Below, piece by piece: positions 29,210 through 39,098 of a stretch of 64,000 nt of DNA. The stretch is taken from positions 108,365 to 172,364 of IMG/VR virus record IMGVR_UViG_3300047558_000077. One strand, 5' to 3'. The notes under the pieces were generated by a model. It did not search any database, was not told where the DNA came from, and saw only the letters and a program-made list of their open reading frames with translations. Source of the DNA: a virus. Position numbers and translations under genes: made by a program. Every line of letters starts with the position of its first letter. Positions within the stretch are counted from its first letter, which is position 1.

Positions 29210-30870
29210 TGGCAGGTAAGTTTCCGGGACCAGATTCCAAGTTTCAGGTCTGCGTCGTAACAGATCAAAAGGCAGAAGATCACTCTGGTAATCAGGGCTG
29301 CTATTCACCAATTGATCATGGTGAAGGTGTAGAAATAGATCATCTTGCTCTCAATCCGATGCTTAGTTCACCAGTTGCATTCCTACAGCAAATCTTTCCA
29401 GGTGGACTAGATCCCGGCACATCCGTTGTTACTCTCAAGCAAGCTGGCGAACTTGGTGGTATTATTCTCGGACAATCTAATACTGTTAAAGGTGGCGGGC
29501 AGCCAACATCTGGTAAAAGTCTCGGTTCGGCGCAAAAAGTCTCACAACTTACTAATACAGAGCGTGAGATTAATATCGCTCCTGACGTTAAAGAAGTAGA
29601 AGAAAATGGCGTCAAGATTAGAAAGATCATCGAAAAAGGTATAGGCCATAAGCTAGACTTGCTTGATGGTCTACCTGTTCACGGTGCATTATTTGACATA
29701 GCTGGCTTTAGACTACCAGAAATCAAAAACGTTCCTACTGCTAAACAGACTAATGATGCTATGATGTCTGTTCAAAATCTACAGCAAATGATGGGACAGA
29801 TTATGTCTCTTGGACAAATGATCCAAGGACTAGCTGGTAATAAAGGCGGAGGTGGTGGAGCAGGCGGCTTTGGTGCTGGTTATACTCCGCCAACTACTGG
29901 TGTCTATACACCATATATTCCACCAGGAACCGAAGATGGTGCTGGTGGTGGAGAATATGGCGGTGGACTTGGCCCTAATATTGTTCGTGGCTTTGAAGCT
30001 GATTCGAATACACCACTACATCAAATTAATGAGGGACTAACACCTGCCATGCGCTCGGCAGTTAATAGTCTTAGCGTTCTATTGCAGGGATATGAAGCGC
30101 AAGATGGTGTAGCGTTTGTCACTGGCGATGTTGTTCACGAAGACACATATCTACAAAATGCTCAGGAATTACTAAGTCAAGTCACATCTCTTGATGATCT
30201 AATGTATGTGTTGCATCGTCTACAGTGGGACGATTCACTTAAAGGCACAGAGAAACTAGCCAACGTCAAGAATGAAATACAGACAGCTTGGGGTGTCGCT
30301 CTACAAGAAATTGACGTGGATGGTAATGTCATTATCACTTATGGTGCAGAAGATGCTAATAATGAATTAGACTTTGCCAATACAATGACCAGCAATACGG
30401 GTAGTCCTGCATTGGGCTATTTCGATGGTGATAATACAACCGACGTTTTCTATTCAATTAACTCTACTGGTGCAAGTCTCGGCTTTGATGCTCAGTCTAA
30501 TCTACCTGTTGGTCCCGGTGGCCCATCTGGCTCCGGTTCTGGTAATAACCCTGGTCAAGTCATCGGTCAGGTGCAAGGACTACTAGGCCAAATTCAGGGC
30601 CTAGCCCAAGGCATGAACCAGAATATGTTTGGTGAAGCAGCTGGCACAATGAAAGAAATGTGGAAGCGTATGACACGAGAACAAGAAAATGATGCCAAGA
30701 AAATGCACGAGAAATTAAATCAAGCACAAGACACACAGAAAATGACTCAGATTGTAGAAAAGACCGTCAAAGGCGGTAAGCCACTATCTACAGAACACTT
30801 TGATGAAAGCGCACTGGAAAGTGGTGCTGATATATCTAATTTCGGTGTATCATTTAATCCAAATCCATAA
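29206..30870 (+). CDS. Hub spike-base protein with gp5-like OB domain
   Basis: 554 residues; ATG 29206 or 29209 with GGAGG upstream. FQVCVVTDQKAEDHSGNQGC and GLDPGTSVVTLKQAGELGGI fit the OB domain at the start of T4 gp5. There is no lysozyme domain. The middle is glycine-rich and flexible (residues about 205-265), followed by a helical region (QVQGLLGQIQGLAQGMNQNM) and a coiled coil rich in M/K/E. It likely connects the gp27-like hub to the beta-helical spike encoded next. Confidence 0.6.
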   Translation: MMAGKFPGPDSKFQVCVVTDQKAEDHSGNQGCYSPIDHGEGVEIDHLALNPMLSSPVAFLQQIFPGGLDPGTSVVTLKQAGELGGIILGQSNTVKGGGQPTSGKSLGSAQKVSQLTNTEREINIAPDVKEVEENGVKIRKIIEKGIGHKLDLLDGLPVHGALFDIAGFRLPEIKNVPTAKQTNDAMMSVQNLQQMMGQIMSLGQMIQGLAGNKGGGGGAGGFGAGYTPPTTGVYTPYIPPGTEDGAGGGEYGGGLGPNIVRGFEADSNTPLHQINEGLTPAMRSAVNSLSVLLQGYEAQDGVAFVTGDVVHEDTYLQNAQELLSQVTSLDDLMYVLHRLQWDDSLKGTEKLANVKNEIQTAWGVALQEIDVDGNVIITYGAEDANNELDFANTMTSNTGSPALGYFDGDNTTDVFYSINSTGASLGFDAQSNLPVGPGGPSGSGSGNNPGQVIGQVQGLLGQIQGLAQGMNQNMFGEAAGTMKEMWKRMTREQENDAKKMHEKLNQAQDTQKMTQIVEKTVKGGKPLSTEHFDESALESGADISNFGVSFNPNP

Positions 30871-30881
30871 GGGAATAGAAT

Positions 30882-32054
30882 ATGTCTAATACTGATGGCT
30901 CACAGGGATCCGGTTCAGTTTCTTTTCTTGAAGAACCTAAGAAGGAAACGCCTAAGAAGTGGAAACAGCCACATAAATCTGATGCACGTAAAGCTAAATC
31001 ATCTGGTAAGTATCCTGACTATTTCTCATGGAAGACTAGATCGGGACATGTATTACAACTAGACGACAGCAAAGGCGGTGAGACAGTCACACTACAGCAT
31101 CGTGGCGGTACAGCTATACAAATGGCACCCGATGGCTCTATGCATGTCACCGCACATAACGGTAAATATGAAATTACATTTGGTGAAGATCGTGTGACCA
31201 TATCCGGCGCACAGGATATCACAGTCAAAGGTGATGCATCGTTTCGTGTCTATGGCGACTATAATGTGACCTGCCAAAAAGATTATAATCTTACCGTGCT
31301 AGGTAATTTCAATCTAATGGCAAAGAACCACAATCGCCATATTCTCGGTAATATCGATACACAGGCCAGAAACGAGAATAAAAAACTTATGGGTTCGTCG
31401 GCCAAGATTGCTCGTGGTGCCATTGCTTATGTGTCGAAAGGTTCTGCAACGATTGCGTCTCAGTCTGATCAAATATTCCTAGGCGGTGCAGCGGGTGCTA
31501 ATCTCTGGGCTAAAAAGGGTAATATCACTCAGAACATCGAGGAACAAGGCAACTTTCATAGTGAAGCAAAAGATGGCGAGTATCATGTCAAAGCAAAGAA
31601 AGCCGTCAATGTCGAGTCGACCGATGAAAATATGAAATTTAAATCTAAGAAAGATATGGGTCTAGAGTCCGCTGATAACAGCATTCAAGTCAAGGCACAG
31701 CAAGATATTGGTCTAAGTTCAACATCCGGTGATATTCAAGCATCCGCAACAGGTGGTAATGTTGAAATGACCGCACAGTCTAAAATGGATCTTAGAGCCA
31801 CTGGAGATGCCTCTCTATCTGGCTCAACTACTCACGTTAGCGGCACAACAGTTCATGTCAAAGGATCGGCCACTACTAACATTGATGGTCCATCGGCACT
31901 TAATTTGAATAGCGGCACAAGTCAGCTAATGTCTGCTCTAGGATTACAGTTAAACTTTGATTTTGGACAAGCACAAGGTGAGACAGGAACATCAAGAGGT
32001 AGTCATGCACCTGATAGACCAGCAGGAAGAAACGAGGCTGACGAATGGGCATAA
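30882..32054 (+). CDS. Central spike beta-helix protein (gp5 C-terminal/VgrG-like)
   Basis: 390 residues. From residue about 55 there are tandem short beta repeats: GHVLQLDDSKGGETVTLQHR, then ITVKGDASFRVYGDYNVTCQ and many 'V.G...' and 'I.G...' turns to residue about 350. This is typical of the triple-stranded beta-helix of gp5C, gpV and VgrG spikes that pierces the outer membrane. N-terminal 50 residues are basic and disordered. T4 carries this part fused to the gp5 OB and lysozyme domains. Confidence 0.75.
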   Translation: MSNTDGSQGSGSVSFLEEPKKETPKKWKQPHKSDARKAKSSGKYPDYFSWKTRSGHVLQLDDSKGGETVTLQHRGGTAIQMAPDGSMHVTAHNGKYEITFGEDRVTISGAQDITVKGDASFRVYGDYNVTCQKDYNLTVLGNFNLMAKNHNRHILGNIDTQARNENKKLMGSSAKIARGAIAYVSKGSATIASQSDQIFLGGAAGANLWAKKGNITQNIEEQGNFHSEAKDGEYHVKAKKAVNVESTDENMKFKSKKDMGLESADNSIQVKAQQDIGLSSTSGDIQASATGGNVEMTAQSKMDLRATGDASLSGSTTHVSGTTVHVKGSATTNIDGPSALNLNSGTSQLMSALGLQLNFDFGQAQGETGTSRGSHAPDRPAGRNEADEWA

Positions 32055-32057
32055 ATA
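32050..32057 (+). promoter_or_regulatory. T4-type late promoter box before gp25
   Basis: CATAAATA, 22 nt before the gp25 start. It matches the late box NATAAATA recognised by gp55-type late sigma with gp33 and the clamp. Confidence 0.55.
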
Positions 32058-32079
32058 ATATGGACACCAGGGAACTAAA

Positions 32080-32484
32080 ATGGCACAGGTAAATATCAGC
32101 CGTCAACCAGATTATTCTGATCTTGATCTAGACTTTCAGATCAATCCGATCACCGGAGATATCAATAAAAAGAAAGGTGCGGATGCGGTCAAAAGATCCA
32201 TTCGCAATCTTATCTTTACTAGTTATTATGAGAGACCTTTTAACTCCTCTATTGGATCAGATATTCCTAAATTGCTATTTGACAATGTTGATATCGTCAC
32301 GGCATCATTGATCGAAGACGCTTTACGGAATCTAATAAATACATATGAGCCTAGAGTTCAGGTCAATAATCTGACTGTATATGCCGATGAGGACAATCAC
32401 GGTTTTAGTGTTATACTGGAATATGTCATTTTAAATACAGAAACACCGGCTACCTTTAATCTATTCCTGGAGAGGATTCGTTAA
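32080..32484 (+). CDS. 25: Baseplate wedge protein gp25
   Basis: 134 residues (T4 gp25: 132). The GPW/gp25 fold is clear: LDFQINPITGDINKKKGADA, VKRSIRNLIFTSYYERPFNS then IGSDIPKLLFDN. It is sheath initiator and wedge component, contacting gp6 encoded next. Confidence 0.93.
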   Translation: MAQVNISRQPDYSDLDLDFQINPITGDINKKKGADAVKRSIRNLIFTSYYERPFNSSIGSDIPKLLFDNVDIVTASLIEDALRNLINTYEPRVQVNNLTVYADEDNHGFSVILEYVILNTETPATFNLFLERIR

Positions 32485-32488
32485 TCTA

Positions 32489-34558
32489 ATGTCTAGAGCA
32501 AATACAACCCTAAGAGTAGCGGAACTAGATTTTAATACTATTCGCAATAATCTCAAGACATATCTAAACAGCCAGTCAGAGTTCTCAGACTATAACTTCG
32601 AGGGTTCTGGTCTTTCTGTGCTTTTAGACATTCTAGCCTATAATACATACTATAATGGCTTCTATCTCAATATGGTCGCCAACGAAGCATTTTTGGATAC
32701 TGCACAACTTCGTCAGAGTATTCTATCACAAGCCAAACTAATTAACTATTTTCCATCATCATCTCATGGCTCAGAAGCTATGATCAATATTAGAGTGACG
32801 CCTACTAGTTCTGAAAATCAGACAATTGATTATGTTGTCCTAGACAAATACACACAACTACTAGGTGCTGATATCGAAGGCACATCATATCCTTTTATCA
32901 CGATTAATTCAAATACAGCTTATAAGTCTAATGGGTCATTTTACTTTCCTAATGTTCGTATCAAGCAAGGAGAAGTAATTACGCAGCAGTTTTCTATGAC
33001 TTCTAATAATAAAACTGCCAGATTTGAAATTCCATCAGCCAATATCGACATTAGCACACTGACTGTCACCGTTCAGGAGTCTCCTTCTAACACATACACC
33101 GAAGAGTATTTGCATTCCGCTGATATCACAGAGATAACAGCTAATAGCCGCATTTACTTTATGGAAGAAAATGAAAACCTAAACTATACTCTACAGTTTG
33201 GCGATGGTATTCTAGGATATCGTCCAAAGATCGGCAACATTGTTATAACAACATATGTTGATACTCAAGGCTCAGAAGCCAATGACGTTTCTAAATTCAA
33301 TGTAGTCGATCCTATTGGCGTGTATAGAGGTAATGTAAGAGTTACCACCGTATCCAGTTCAAGATCAGGATCAGATAAAGAGTCGATAGAAACGATTAGA
33401 CTCAGAGCACCACAATATTACACAGCGCAAAATCGCTGCGTCACAACTCGTGACTATGAAGCTATTCTAATGAAGGACTATCCAAACATCGATGCCGTCT
33501 CTATTTGGGGTGGTGAGGATAATGATCCACCAGTTTACGGAAAAGTTTATATCTCTATCAAGACGAAAGGCTTCTATACACTCACAAATCTTGAAAAAGA
33601 GAATATCAAGACCAATCTGATTAAAGACAAGAATGTTGTCACGGTAACTCCTGTTATTGTCGATCCCGATTATATCTTTGTTACAGTTCGTGGTAAGATT
33701 TATTACAATCCATCTCTTACAACAAAGACAGCTAACGAAATCATGGATCTTGTCAAGCAGGCTGCATACAACTATGCCGATGTTGAGTTGAATACATATC
33801 GTTCAACATTTAAAAAGTCACGCCTACAAGGTTATATCGAGAGGGCTGACCCATCTATTACTGGTGCCGATATCGATATCTTTTTGCAGTCTCGTAAGCT
33901 AATCGATAGAACACAGAGTAGAAAATATACTTTCGACTTTAAGACTCCAATCGAAAGAGGCACATTTACAAATAAGCTATACTCTTTCCCACAGATTACT
34001 GTTACGGATAGCAGTCTTATTAATCGTAACGTCTTCTATGAAGAGGTACCAAACTCATTCACAGGTGTTGATGAAATTGAAATCACCAACCCTGGTCGTG
34101 ATTATACCTACGCTAATGTCGCTATTACTGGTGATGGTACTGGTGCCACTGCCGATGTGACCGTGGTCAATGGTAGAATTATCTCAGCCAGAATGACGAA
34201 TAAGGGTATTAATTATTCTCGTGCTATTGCCACGATCTATGGTGACGGTGTTGATGCTCTCGCTACGGTCACACTACAGGCCAGAGTCGGCACACTTAGA
34301 ACTTATTACTATGACAATCTCGGTAATAAGATCATCGTTGACGAAGAGGCAGGAACAATTGACTATAACACCGGTGAGATTGTTCTGGATAGTATCAGGC
34401 CAAGTGCGGTGGTCGCCAATGATTACTATGATACAGATATTCTAACTATCAATGTCGTAGCTGGTGAAGAAATTATTCCGCCATTGAGAAATCGTATTCT
34501 AACCATGGACGATAACAATATCCAGACGGTACAGCTAGAAATGGTAGCGGAAAAGTAA
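32489..34558 (+). CDS. 6: Baseplate wedge protein gp6
   Basis: 689 residues (T4 gp6: 660). The N-terminus FSDYNFEGSGLSVLLDILAY then NTYYNGFYLNMVANEAFLDT is the signature of gp6/baseplate J. Gp6 forms the inner ring that keeps the baseplate together. The C-terminal part contains an inserted GYT-rich repeat (EITNPGRDYTYANVAITGDG), shared with the gp7-like and gp8 proteins. Confidence 0.92.
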   Translation: MSRANTTLRVAELDFNTIRNNLKTYLNSQSEFSDYNFEGSGLSVLLDILAYNTYYNGFYLNMVANEAFLDTAQLRQSILSQAKLINYFPSSSHGSEAMINIRVTPTSSENQTIDYVVLDKYTQLLGADIEGTSYPFITINSNTAYKSNGSFYFPNVRIKQGEVITQQFSMTSNNKTARFEIPSANIDISTLTVTVQESPSNTYTEEYLHSADITEITANSRIYFMEENENLNYTLQFGDGILGYRPKIGNIVITTYVDTQGSEANDVSKFNVVDPIGVYRGNVRVTTVSSSRSGSDKESIETIRLRAPQYYTAQNRCVTTRDYEAILMKDYPNIDAVSIWGGEDNDPPVYGKVYISIKTKGFYTLTNLEKENIKTNLIKDKNVVTVTPVIVDPDYIFVTVRGKIYYNPSLTTKTANEIMDLVKQAAYNYADVELNTYRSTFKKSRLQGYIERADPSITGADIDIFLQSRKLIDRTQSRKYTFDFKTPIERGTFTNKLYSFPQITVTDSSLINRNVFYEEVPNSFTGVDEIEITNPGRDYTYANVAITGDGTGATADVTVVNGRIISARMTNKGINYSRAIATIYGDGVDALATVTLQARVGTLRTYYYDNLGNKIIVDEEAGTIDYNTGEIVLDSIRPSAVVANDYYDTDILTINVVAGEEIIPPLRNRILTMDDNNIQTVQLEMVAEK

Positions 34559-34561
34559 TTA

Positions 34562-37500
34562 ATGTCCCGATCAAATAACAAAACCTCAATACTTGTCGCT
34601 AGTCAGCTTCCTGCATTTGTCAGGGAAGAACATGAACAATTTGTCAAGTTTCTGGAGTATTACTACAAGCAACAGGAAAGAGAAGGCCAGGCTCTTTATC
34701 TTTCCAAGAATATGCTACGTAATCTGGATATTGACAGACTATACCAGCACGTATTAGATGCTCATACAGATTTACAGGGTCTAAGAACGGATTATGAATA
34801 TCATGCATTTCTTCAAGAGATGTATAATACATTCATTAAATATATTCCTGATACTGTTCTAGCCGATAGAACACTTATTCTAAAACATGCCAAAGAGTTT
34901 TACCAGGCCGCTGGTTCAGAGAAGTCGGTTCGCTTTCTTATTCAGGCTCTATTCAATAAAGAAGCTAGTTTCTATTATCCAAAGACAGACATTCTAAGAG
35001 CGTCGGATGGTAAGTGGTTCATTGAGAAATCTCTAAAGATCAATAGTATTCACGTTAATAATGTTTCAAATACCATAGCAGCATCTCGATTCGCTAATAC
35101 AACAATTAAAGGCCTAAGATCAAACGCCACAGCTATTGTAGAAAAGGTTGATACTTACTTCGATAAAGGTCAGCTAATTAACGAACTGAAACTCTCTAAT
35201 ATCTATAAAGAGTTTTTGAATGATGAAACAATCTTTGCCTACTACACCGAAGAAGGTGTAAATAATTATATCACGGCAAATCTGTTTTCTGGTATTATTA
35301 CCGCCGCTCAAATCATTTCTGGTGGTTCGGGTTATACCGAAGGCGCAACTGTTCCTATTACAAGTAATACGGGTGTAGGTGGTCAGGTTATTATTTCCAG
35401 AGTATCAAAAGGAACAATTCAGGCTGCCGGTGTTGTTAGCGGTGGTGCTGGCTTTAGAGTCGATGATGCTCTACTAATCTTCGGTTCTGGTACAGGTGCC
35501 ACAGGTATCGTAACAGACGTGGATGACAGCGGTTTCTATCATCCCAATAGCTATAACGTTATATGGTCAACTATCAATCTTGAAGCCAATACAACTATCG
35601 GCAATACTCTATACTCAAATCTTAATTCATCAAACGTTAATACGACAATTGCCGACGCTATGTCTTATTTTGTGTTCGCCAACTGCGGTCCAGCGTTTGC
35701 TCTATCTATCACTAACGGTGGTCAGAACTATGTTCCACCTATCACGATTGGTATCTCTGCCAACTCAATCATTTCAAGAATGGGTATTATTGGTAAGATG
35801 CAAATCGTCTCTGGCGGTCTAAATTATACCGCTGGTGATACTATTGAGTTTATCAATCCACCAGGCAGCACAGGCTTTGGTGCAAGAGCTAATGTTACAA
35901 ACGTAGCCGCTAACGGTATGATTACCGAAGTTAAGTTTGAACAAGTTCCTGGACAAATTATTGGTGGTTCTGGATATGACTGGTTCAATCTGCCCACAGC
36001 AAATGTTATCACTAGCACAGGTTCTGGAGCAAATATTGCTGTTACAGCTATCATTGGCCATAACGAAGAAGTTATTCAGTCTGTCTCTAACGTCGGTACA
36101 ATTCAGGCACTAACCGTTATTTCTGGTGGTTCTGGCTATACAGATAATCCAACACTTAGACTTGATACGCTAGGCGATGGCACTGCCAATGCAACACTAT
36201 CAACGGTGTCTGGTGCGTTCTCATATCCTGGTCGTTATATCACAGACGACGGTCACTTGTCTGGTTATAACTTCCTTGAAGATAGAGATTATTATCAAGA
36301 GTTCTCATATGTTGTTAAGGTTGACGAGTCGATCAACAAATATAGATCAGCAATCAAGGATCTAACACATCCCGCAGGCACGAGACTGTTTGGTGAATAT
36401 AACTTCATATTCGATGATGAAACACAAACTAATACAAACGTCGAAATCACGTATGCAAATACCGAGTCAATAACTCTTCCATACAAGACAATGTATCAGG
36501 TTCAGGAATACACATCTGGTGTGTTTACTCCTAACGTTCTGGTCGGTGTAGCAAATGCCGAATTTGTTGTCGGTAGCTATTCTGTCAATACATCTAATCA
36601 TCTATCAAGATATGCGGCACAGAATAACAATATCACTATCGCATATAACTTCCACGGCTTCTTTGTCAATGATTACGTATTCCTACACTTCCAGACAAAT
36701 GCGTGGTCAAATCTAGGTAATACGAACTACGTTGTCACCGATGCTAACGTAACTCACTTTACTGTCTATAACCCACTAACAGAGACCGTAACAGGTAACG
36801 TGGGTAATGTTCGTGTCTATAATCCTGATATTATGGTCAATATGCCATATAGTCGTCCTTCTCTAAATGAGAACGTCTATATCCAGTTCCAGTCTGTTGA
36901 TCCATCTCTAGCTAACGCTTTCTATCAAGTTATTAGCGTCAAAGATGCCAATACGTTTAACGTTCTGCATCCTGACATGACGACCGCTAATGCTCCTACT
37001 GGTGTAGCAAATACGATTACAAAGAAAGTTATCGTGACTGCCGAAGAGCATGGTTTCAGTGTTGGTGATCATACTTACCTACTATTAATCGGAGGTGACT
37101 CTGCCAATACAGACAATGGCTACTATACTGTAACTGGAGTCAATGGAGCTAATTCATTCAATGTAACCGCAGCTAATACACTATTTGATGGTTCTGTTGC
37201 TGTTGTTCACCAGAAGAAGTCACACATTATTGTTCCTTCTCACCCATACGCAAACGGAAATCTTGTTTATATCTCATTTACCAGTGGTGATCAGGCTAAC
37301 GTAACAAATGGTGTATACCAGCCTGTCAATATTGGTTCAGATGTATTCCGTATAAACGTAGCCAAGCCAGCTACAGGCAATAGTAATGTTAGAGTTTGGT
37401 ATCAGTCAAACAACTACTCCAACATCAAGTTTACCACATTGATGACAAATAATGGCCTATCGGCTAATGATAATGTTTATATCGAGTTCTATTCATCGGC

Positions 37501-37732
37501 GACCGATCTTGCCAATGGCATCTATATGATCAAGTCCGACTATAACGGAAATACGTATAACATCATGTATGATGGTAATACATATATTCAGAATGCGTTT
37601 AGCACATATCAGTCACTAGTCTATATTCCAGGTAACACGAATAACACGATCAATATTGTTGCACATTCAGGTCTTGGTGTTGTTTCTAGTTCGCTCATGG
37701 AAGGTATGGCTTTGGTTTCGCCTTATAAATAA
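34562..37732 (+). CDS. Baseplate wedge protein, gp7-like
   Basis: 1056 residues (T4 gp7: 1032), located between gp6 and gp8 as in T4. The N-terminus VREEHEQFVKFLEYYYKQQE, then a helical region including YQAAGSEKSVRFLIQALFNK, is conserved in T4-like phages. The middle holds several ISGGSGYT/VVSGGAGF repeats, and the C-terminal half repeats VTAEEHGFSVGDHTYLLL-type beta units. It initiates wedge assembly. The stop codon overlaps a late promoter box for gp8. Confidence 0.8.
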   Translation: MSRSNNKTSILVASQLPAFVREEHEQFVKFLEYYYKQQEREGQALYLSKNMLRNLDIDRLYQHVLDAHTDLQGLRTDYEYHAFLQEMYNTFIKYIPDTVLADRTLILKHAKEFYQAAGSEKSVRFLIQALFNKEASFYYPKTDILRASDGKWFIEKSLKINSIHVNNVSNTIAASRFANTTIKGLRSNATAIVEKVDTYFDKGQLINELKLSNIYKEFLNDETIFAYYTEEGVNNYITANLFSGIITAAQIISGGSGYTEGATVPITSNTGVGGQVIISRVSKGTIQAAGVVSGGAGFRVDDALLIFGSGTGATGIVTDVDDSGFYHPNSYNVIWSTINLEANTTIGNTLYSNLNSSNVNTTIADAMSYFVFANCGPAFALSITNGGQNYVPPITIGISANSIISRMGIIGKMQIVSGGLNYTAGDTIEFINPPGSTGFGARANVTNVAANGMITEVKFEQVPGQIIGGSGYDWFNLPTANVITSTGSGANIAVTAIIGHNEEVIQSVSNVGTIQALTVISGGSGYTDNPTLRLDTLGDGTANATLSTVSGAFSYPGRYITDDGHLSGYNFLEDRDYYQEFSYVVKVDESINKYRSAIKDLTHPAGTRLFGEYNFIFDDETQTNTNVEITYANTESITLPYKTMYQVQEYTSGVFTPNVLVGVANAEFVVGSYSVNTSNHLSRYAAQNNNITIAYNFHGFFVNDYVFLHFQTNAWSNLGNTNYVVTDANVTHFTVYNPLTETVTGNVGNVRVYNPDIMVNMPYSRPSLNENVYIQFQSVDPSLANAFYQVISVKDANTFNVLHPDMTTANAPTGVANTITKKVIVTAEEHGFSVGDHTYLLLIGGDSANTDNGYYTVTGVNGANSFNVTAANTLFDGSVAVVHQKKSHIIVPSHPYANGNLVYISFTSGDQANVTNGVYQPVNIGSDVFRINVAKPATGNSNVRVWYQSNNYSNIKFTTLMTNNGLSANDNVYIEFYSSATDLANGIYMIKSDYNGNTYNIMYDGNTYIQNAFSTYQSLVYIPGNTNNTINIVAHSGLGVVSSSLMEGMALVSPYK
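37724..37731 (+). promoter_or_regulatory. T4-type late promoter box before gp8
   Basis: TATAAATA, an exact T4 late consensus, 26 nt before the TTG start of gp8 and overlapping the last codons of the gp7-like gene. Confidence 0.6.
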
Positions 37733-37757
37733 GTAGATAATAAGAGAGGTATATTCC

Positions 37758-39083
37758 TTGGCATCGTCACGCTCTAAAAATCTTGATATCTTTGTCGCAA
37801 AGCAGGTCAAAGAATCCGTATCTGAACCACAATCATCAAATGTGTATCTAACTTTTGGTAAGAGTTCGTCATGGGCCAATGACGCTGCACCACCTCAGGC
37901 AAATACATCTACCGTCGAATACAATGATATTTGGAAGAATATGATTGGTGGTAAGAGAATATCAGGTAACAATATCAGACATGCCATTCCTAGAGTGGAC
38001 TGGACATCTGGTGTTGTATATGAAGCCTATAGTGATACGAACGACTCCCTTGAACAATTAAACATCAATAATCAATTCTATGTTCTAACATCGGAGCATA
38101 ACGTATATAAGTGTCTGTCGAATAATGGCGGTGTACCATCTACAGTTATGCCTAACATTCTAGTTACAACTACACACTTCCAGACTAGCGATGGTTACAT
38201 TTGGAAATATATGTATAGTCTAAATGCCGAAGAGAAGTTGCGCTTTCTCACATCATCATTCATGCCTGTCAAGACTATCTCCGAGAGTGATAACAGTCAG
38301 CAATGGCTAGTTCAAGAAAATTCTATCGACGGTGCTATCCATGTCATCGATGTTCTTAACGGCGGTTCTAATTATTCTGCAAATGATGTGGTTGTTTCTA
38401 TCGTTGGTGATGGTTTTTATGCGAATGCTTTTGCTGTATTAAACACATCATCAAATACCGTTCAGTCAATTGTTGTCGATAATCTAGGGTATGGTTACAC
38501 ACACGCAAACGTATCAATTATTTCTTCATTTGGTGGTGGAGCAACAGCTAGGGCTATCATTAGTCCTCCAGGCGGTCACGGATCAGATCCAATAACAGAA
38601 CTTGGTGGTTCATATCTACTAGTCAATGTTCAAATTAGAGACACTGAAAACGGAGTTCTTTCAACTCACAACGACTATAGACAGATTGCTCTTATAGAAG
38701 ATCCTCGCCTATATGGTACAACTACGGTGTCATCTTTACCCGCAGTTTCACAGCTAACAGTTCTCAATCTAAACGGCACGTCAGTTGAATACAACGAAGA
38801 TGAATGGGTGTATCAGGGTTCATCATTTGCAACGTCATTCTTTAAAGGCTACGTAGTTGAATGGGATACAGGTAACAACATCATTAAACTAGCACAGACA
38901 GAAGGTGTTCCATCAAAGGATCTATTGATCGGTGCTAATACCACCGCTGCTCGCTTCGTTAGTTCTATCACTAATCCAACTCTACAGCCTCGTAGCGGAA
39001 ATCTACTATATACAGATAACATGACTGCAATTCAAAGGGCTGATGACCAAGCCGAAGATTACAAAATTGTCCTGAATTTTTAA
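37758..39083 (+). CDS. 8: Baseplate wedge protein gp8
   Basis: 441 residues (T4 gp8: 334). It starts at TTG 37758 (reads MASSRSKNLDIFVAKQVKES) with AGAGAGGT upstream; no better ATG exists. YNDIWKNMIGGKRISGNNIR then HAIPRVDWTSGVVYEAYSDT, and GYIWKYMYSLNAEEKLRFLT, are gp8 signatures. An extra GYT-rich segment (LNGGSNYSANDVVVSIVGDG) explains the added length. Confidence 0.88.
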   Translation: MASSRSKNLDIFVAKQVKESVSEPQSSNVYLTFGKSSSWANDAAPPQANTSTVEYNDIWKNMIGGKRISGNNIRHAIPRVDWTSGVVYEAYSDTNDSLEQLNINNQFYVLTSEHNVYKCLSNNGGVPSTVMPNILVTTTHFQTSDGYIWKYMYSLNAEEKLRFLTSSFMPVKTISESDNSQQWLVQENSIDGAIHVIDVLNGGSNYSANDVVVSIVGDGFYANAFAVLNTSSNTVQSIVVDNLGYGYTHANVSIISSFGGGATARAIISPPGGHGSDPITELGGSYLLVNVQIRDTENGVLSTHNDYRQIALIEDPRLYGTTTVSSLPAVSQLTVLNLNGTSVEYNEDEWVYQGSSFATSFFKGYVVEWDTGNNIIKLAQTEGVPSKDLLIGANTTAARFVSSITNPTLQPRSGNLLYTDNMTAIQRADDQAEDYKIVLNF

Positions 39084-39098
39084 AAGGAAAGAATAAAA

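Noticed and set aside
29209-30870. Calling the OB/Gly-rich hub protein the tape measure
   Set aside because: It is too short, has an OB-type N-terminus, and lies between the gp27-like and spike genes; no long helical repeat typical of tape measures is present.
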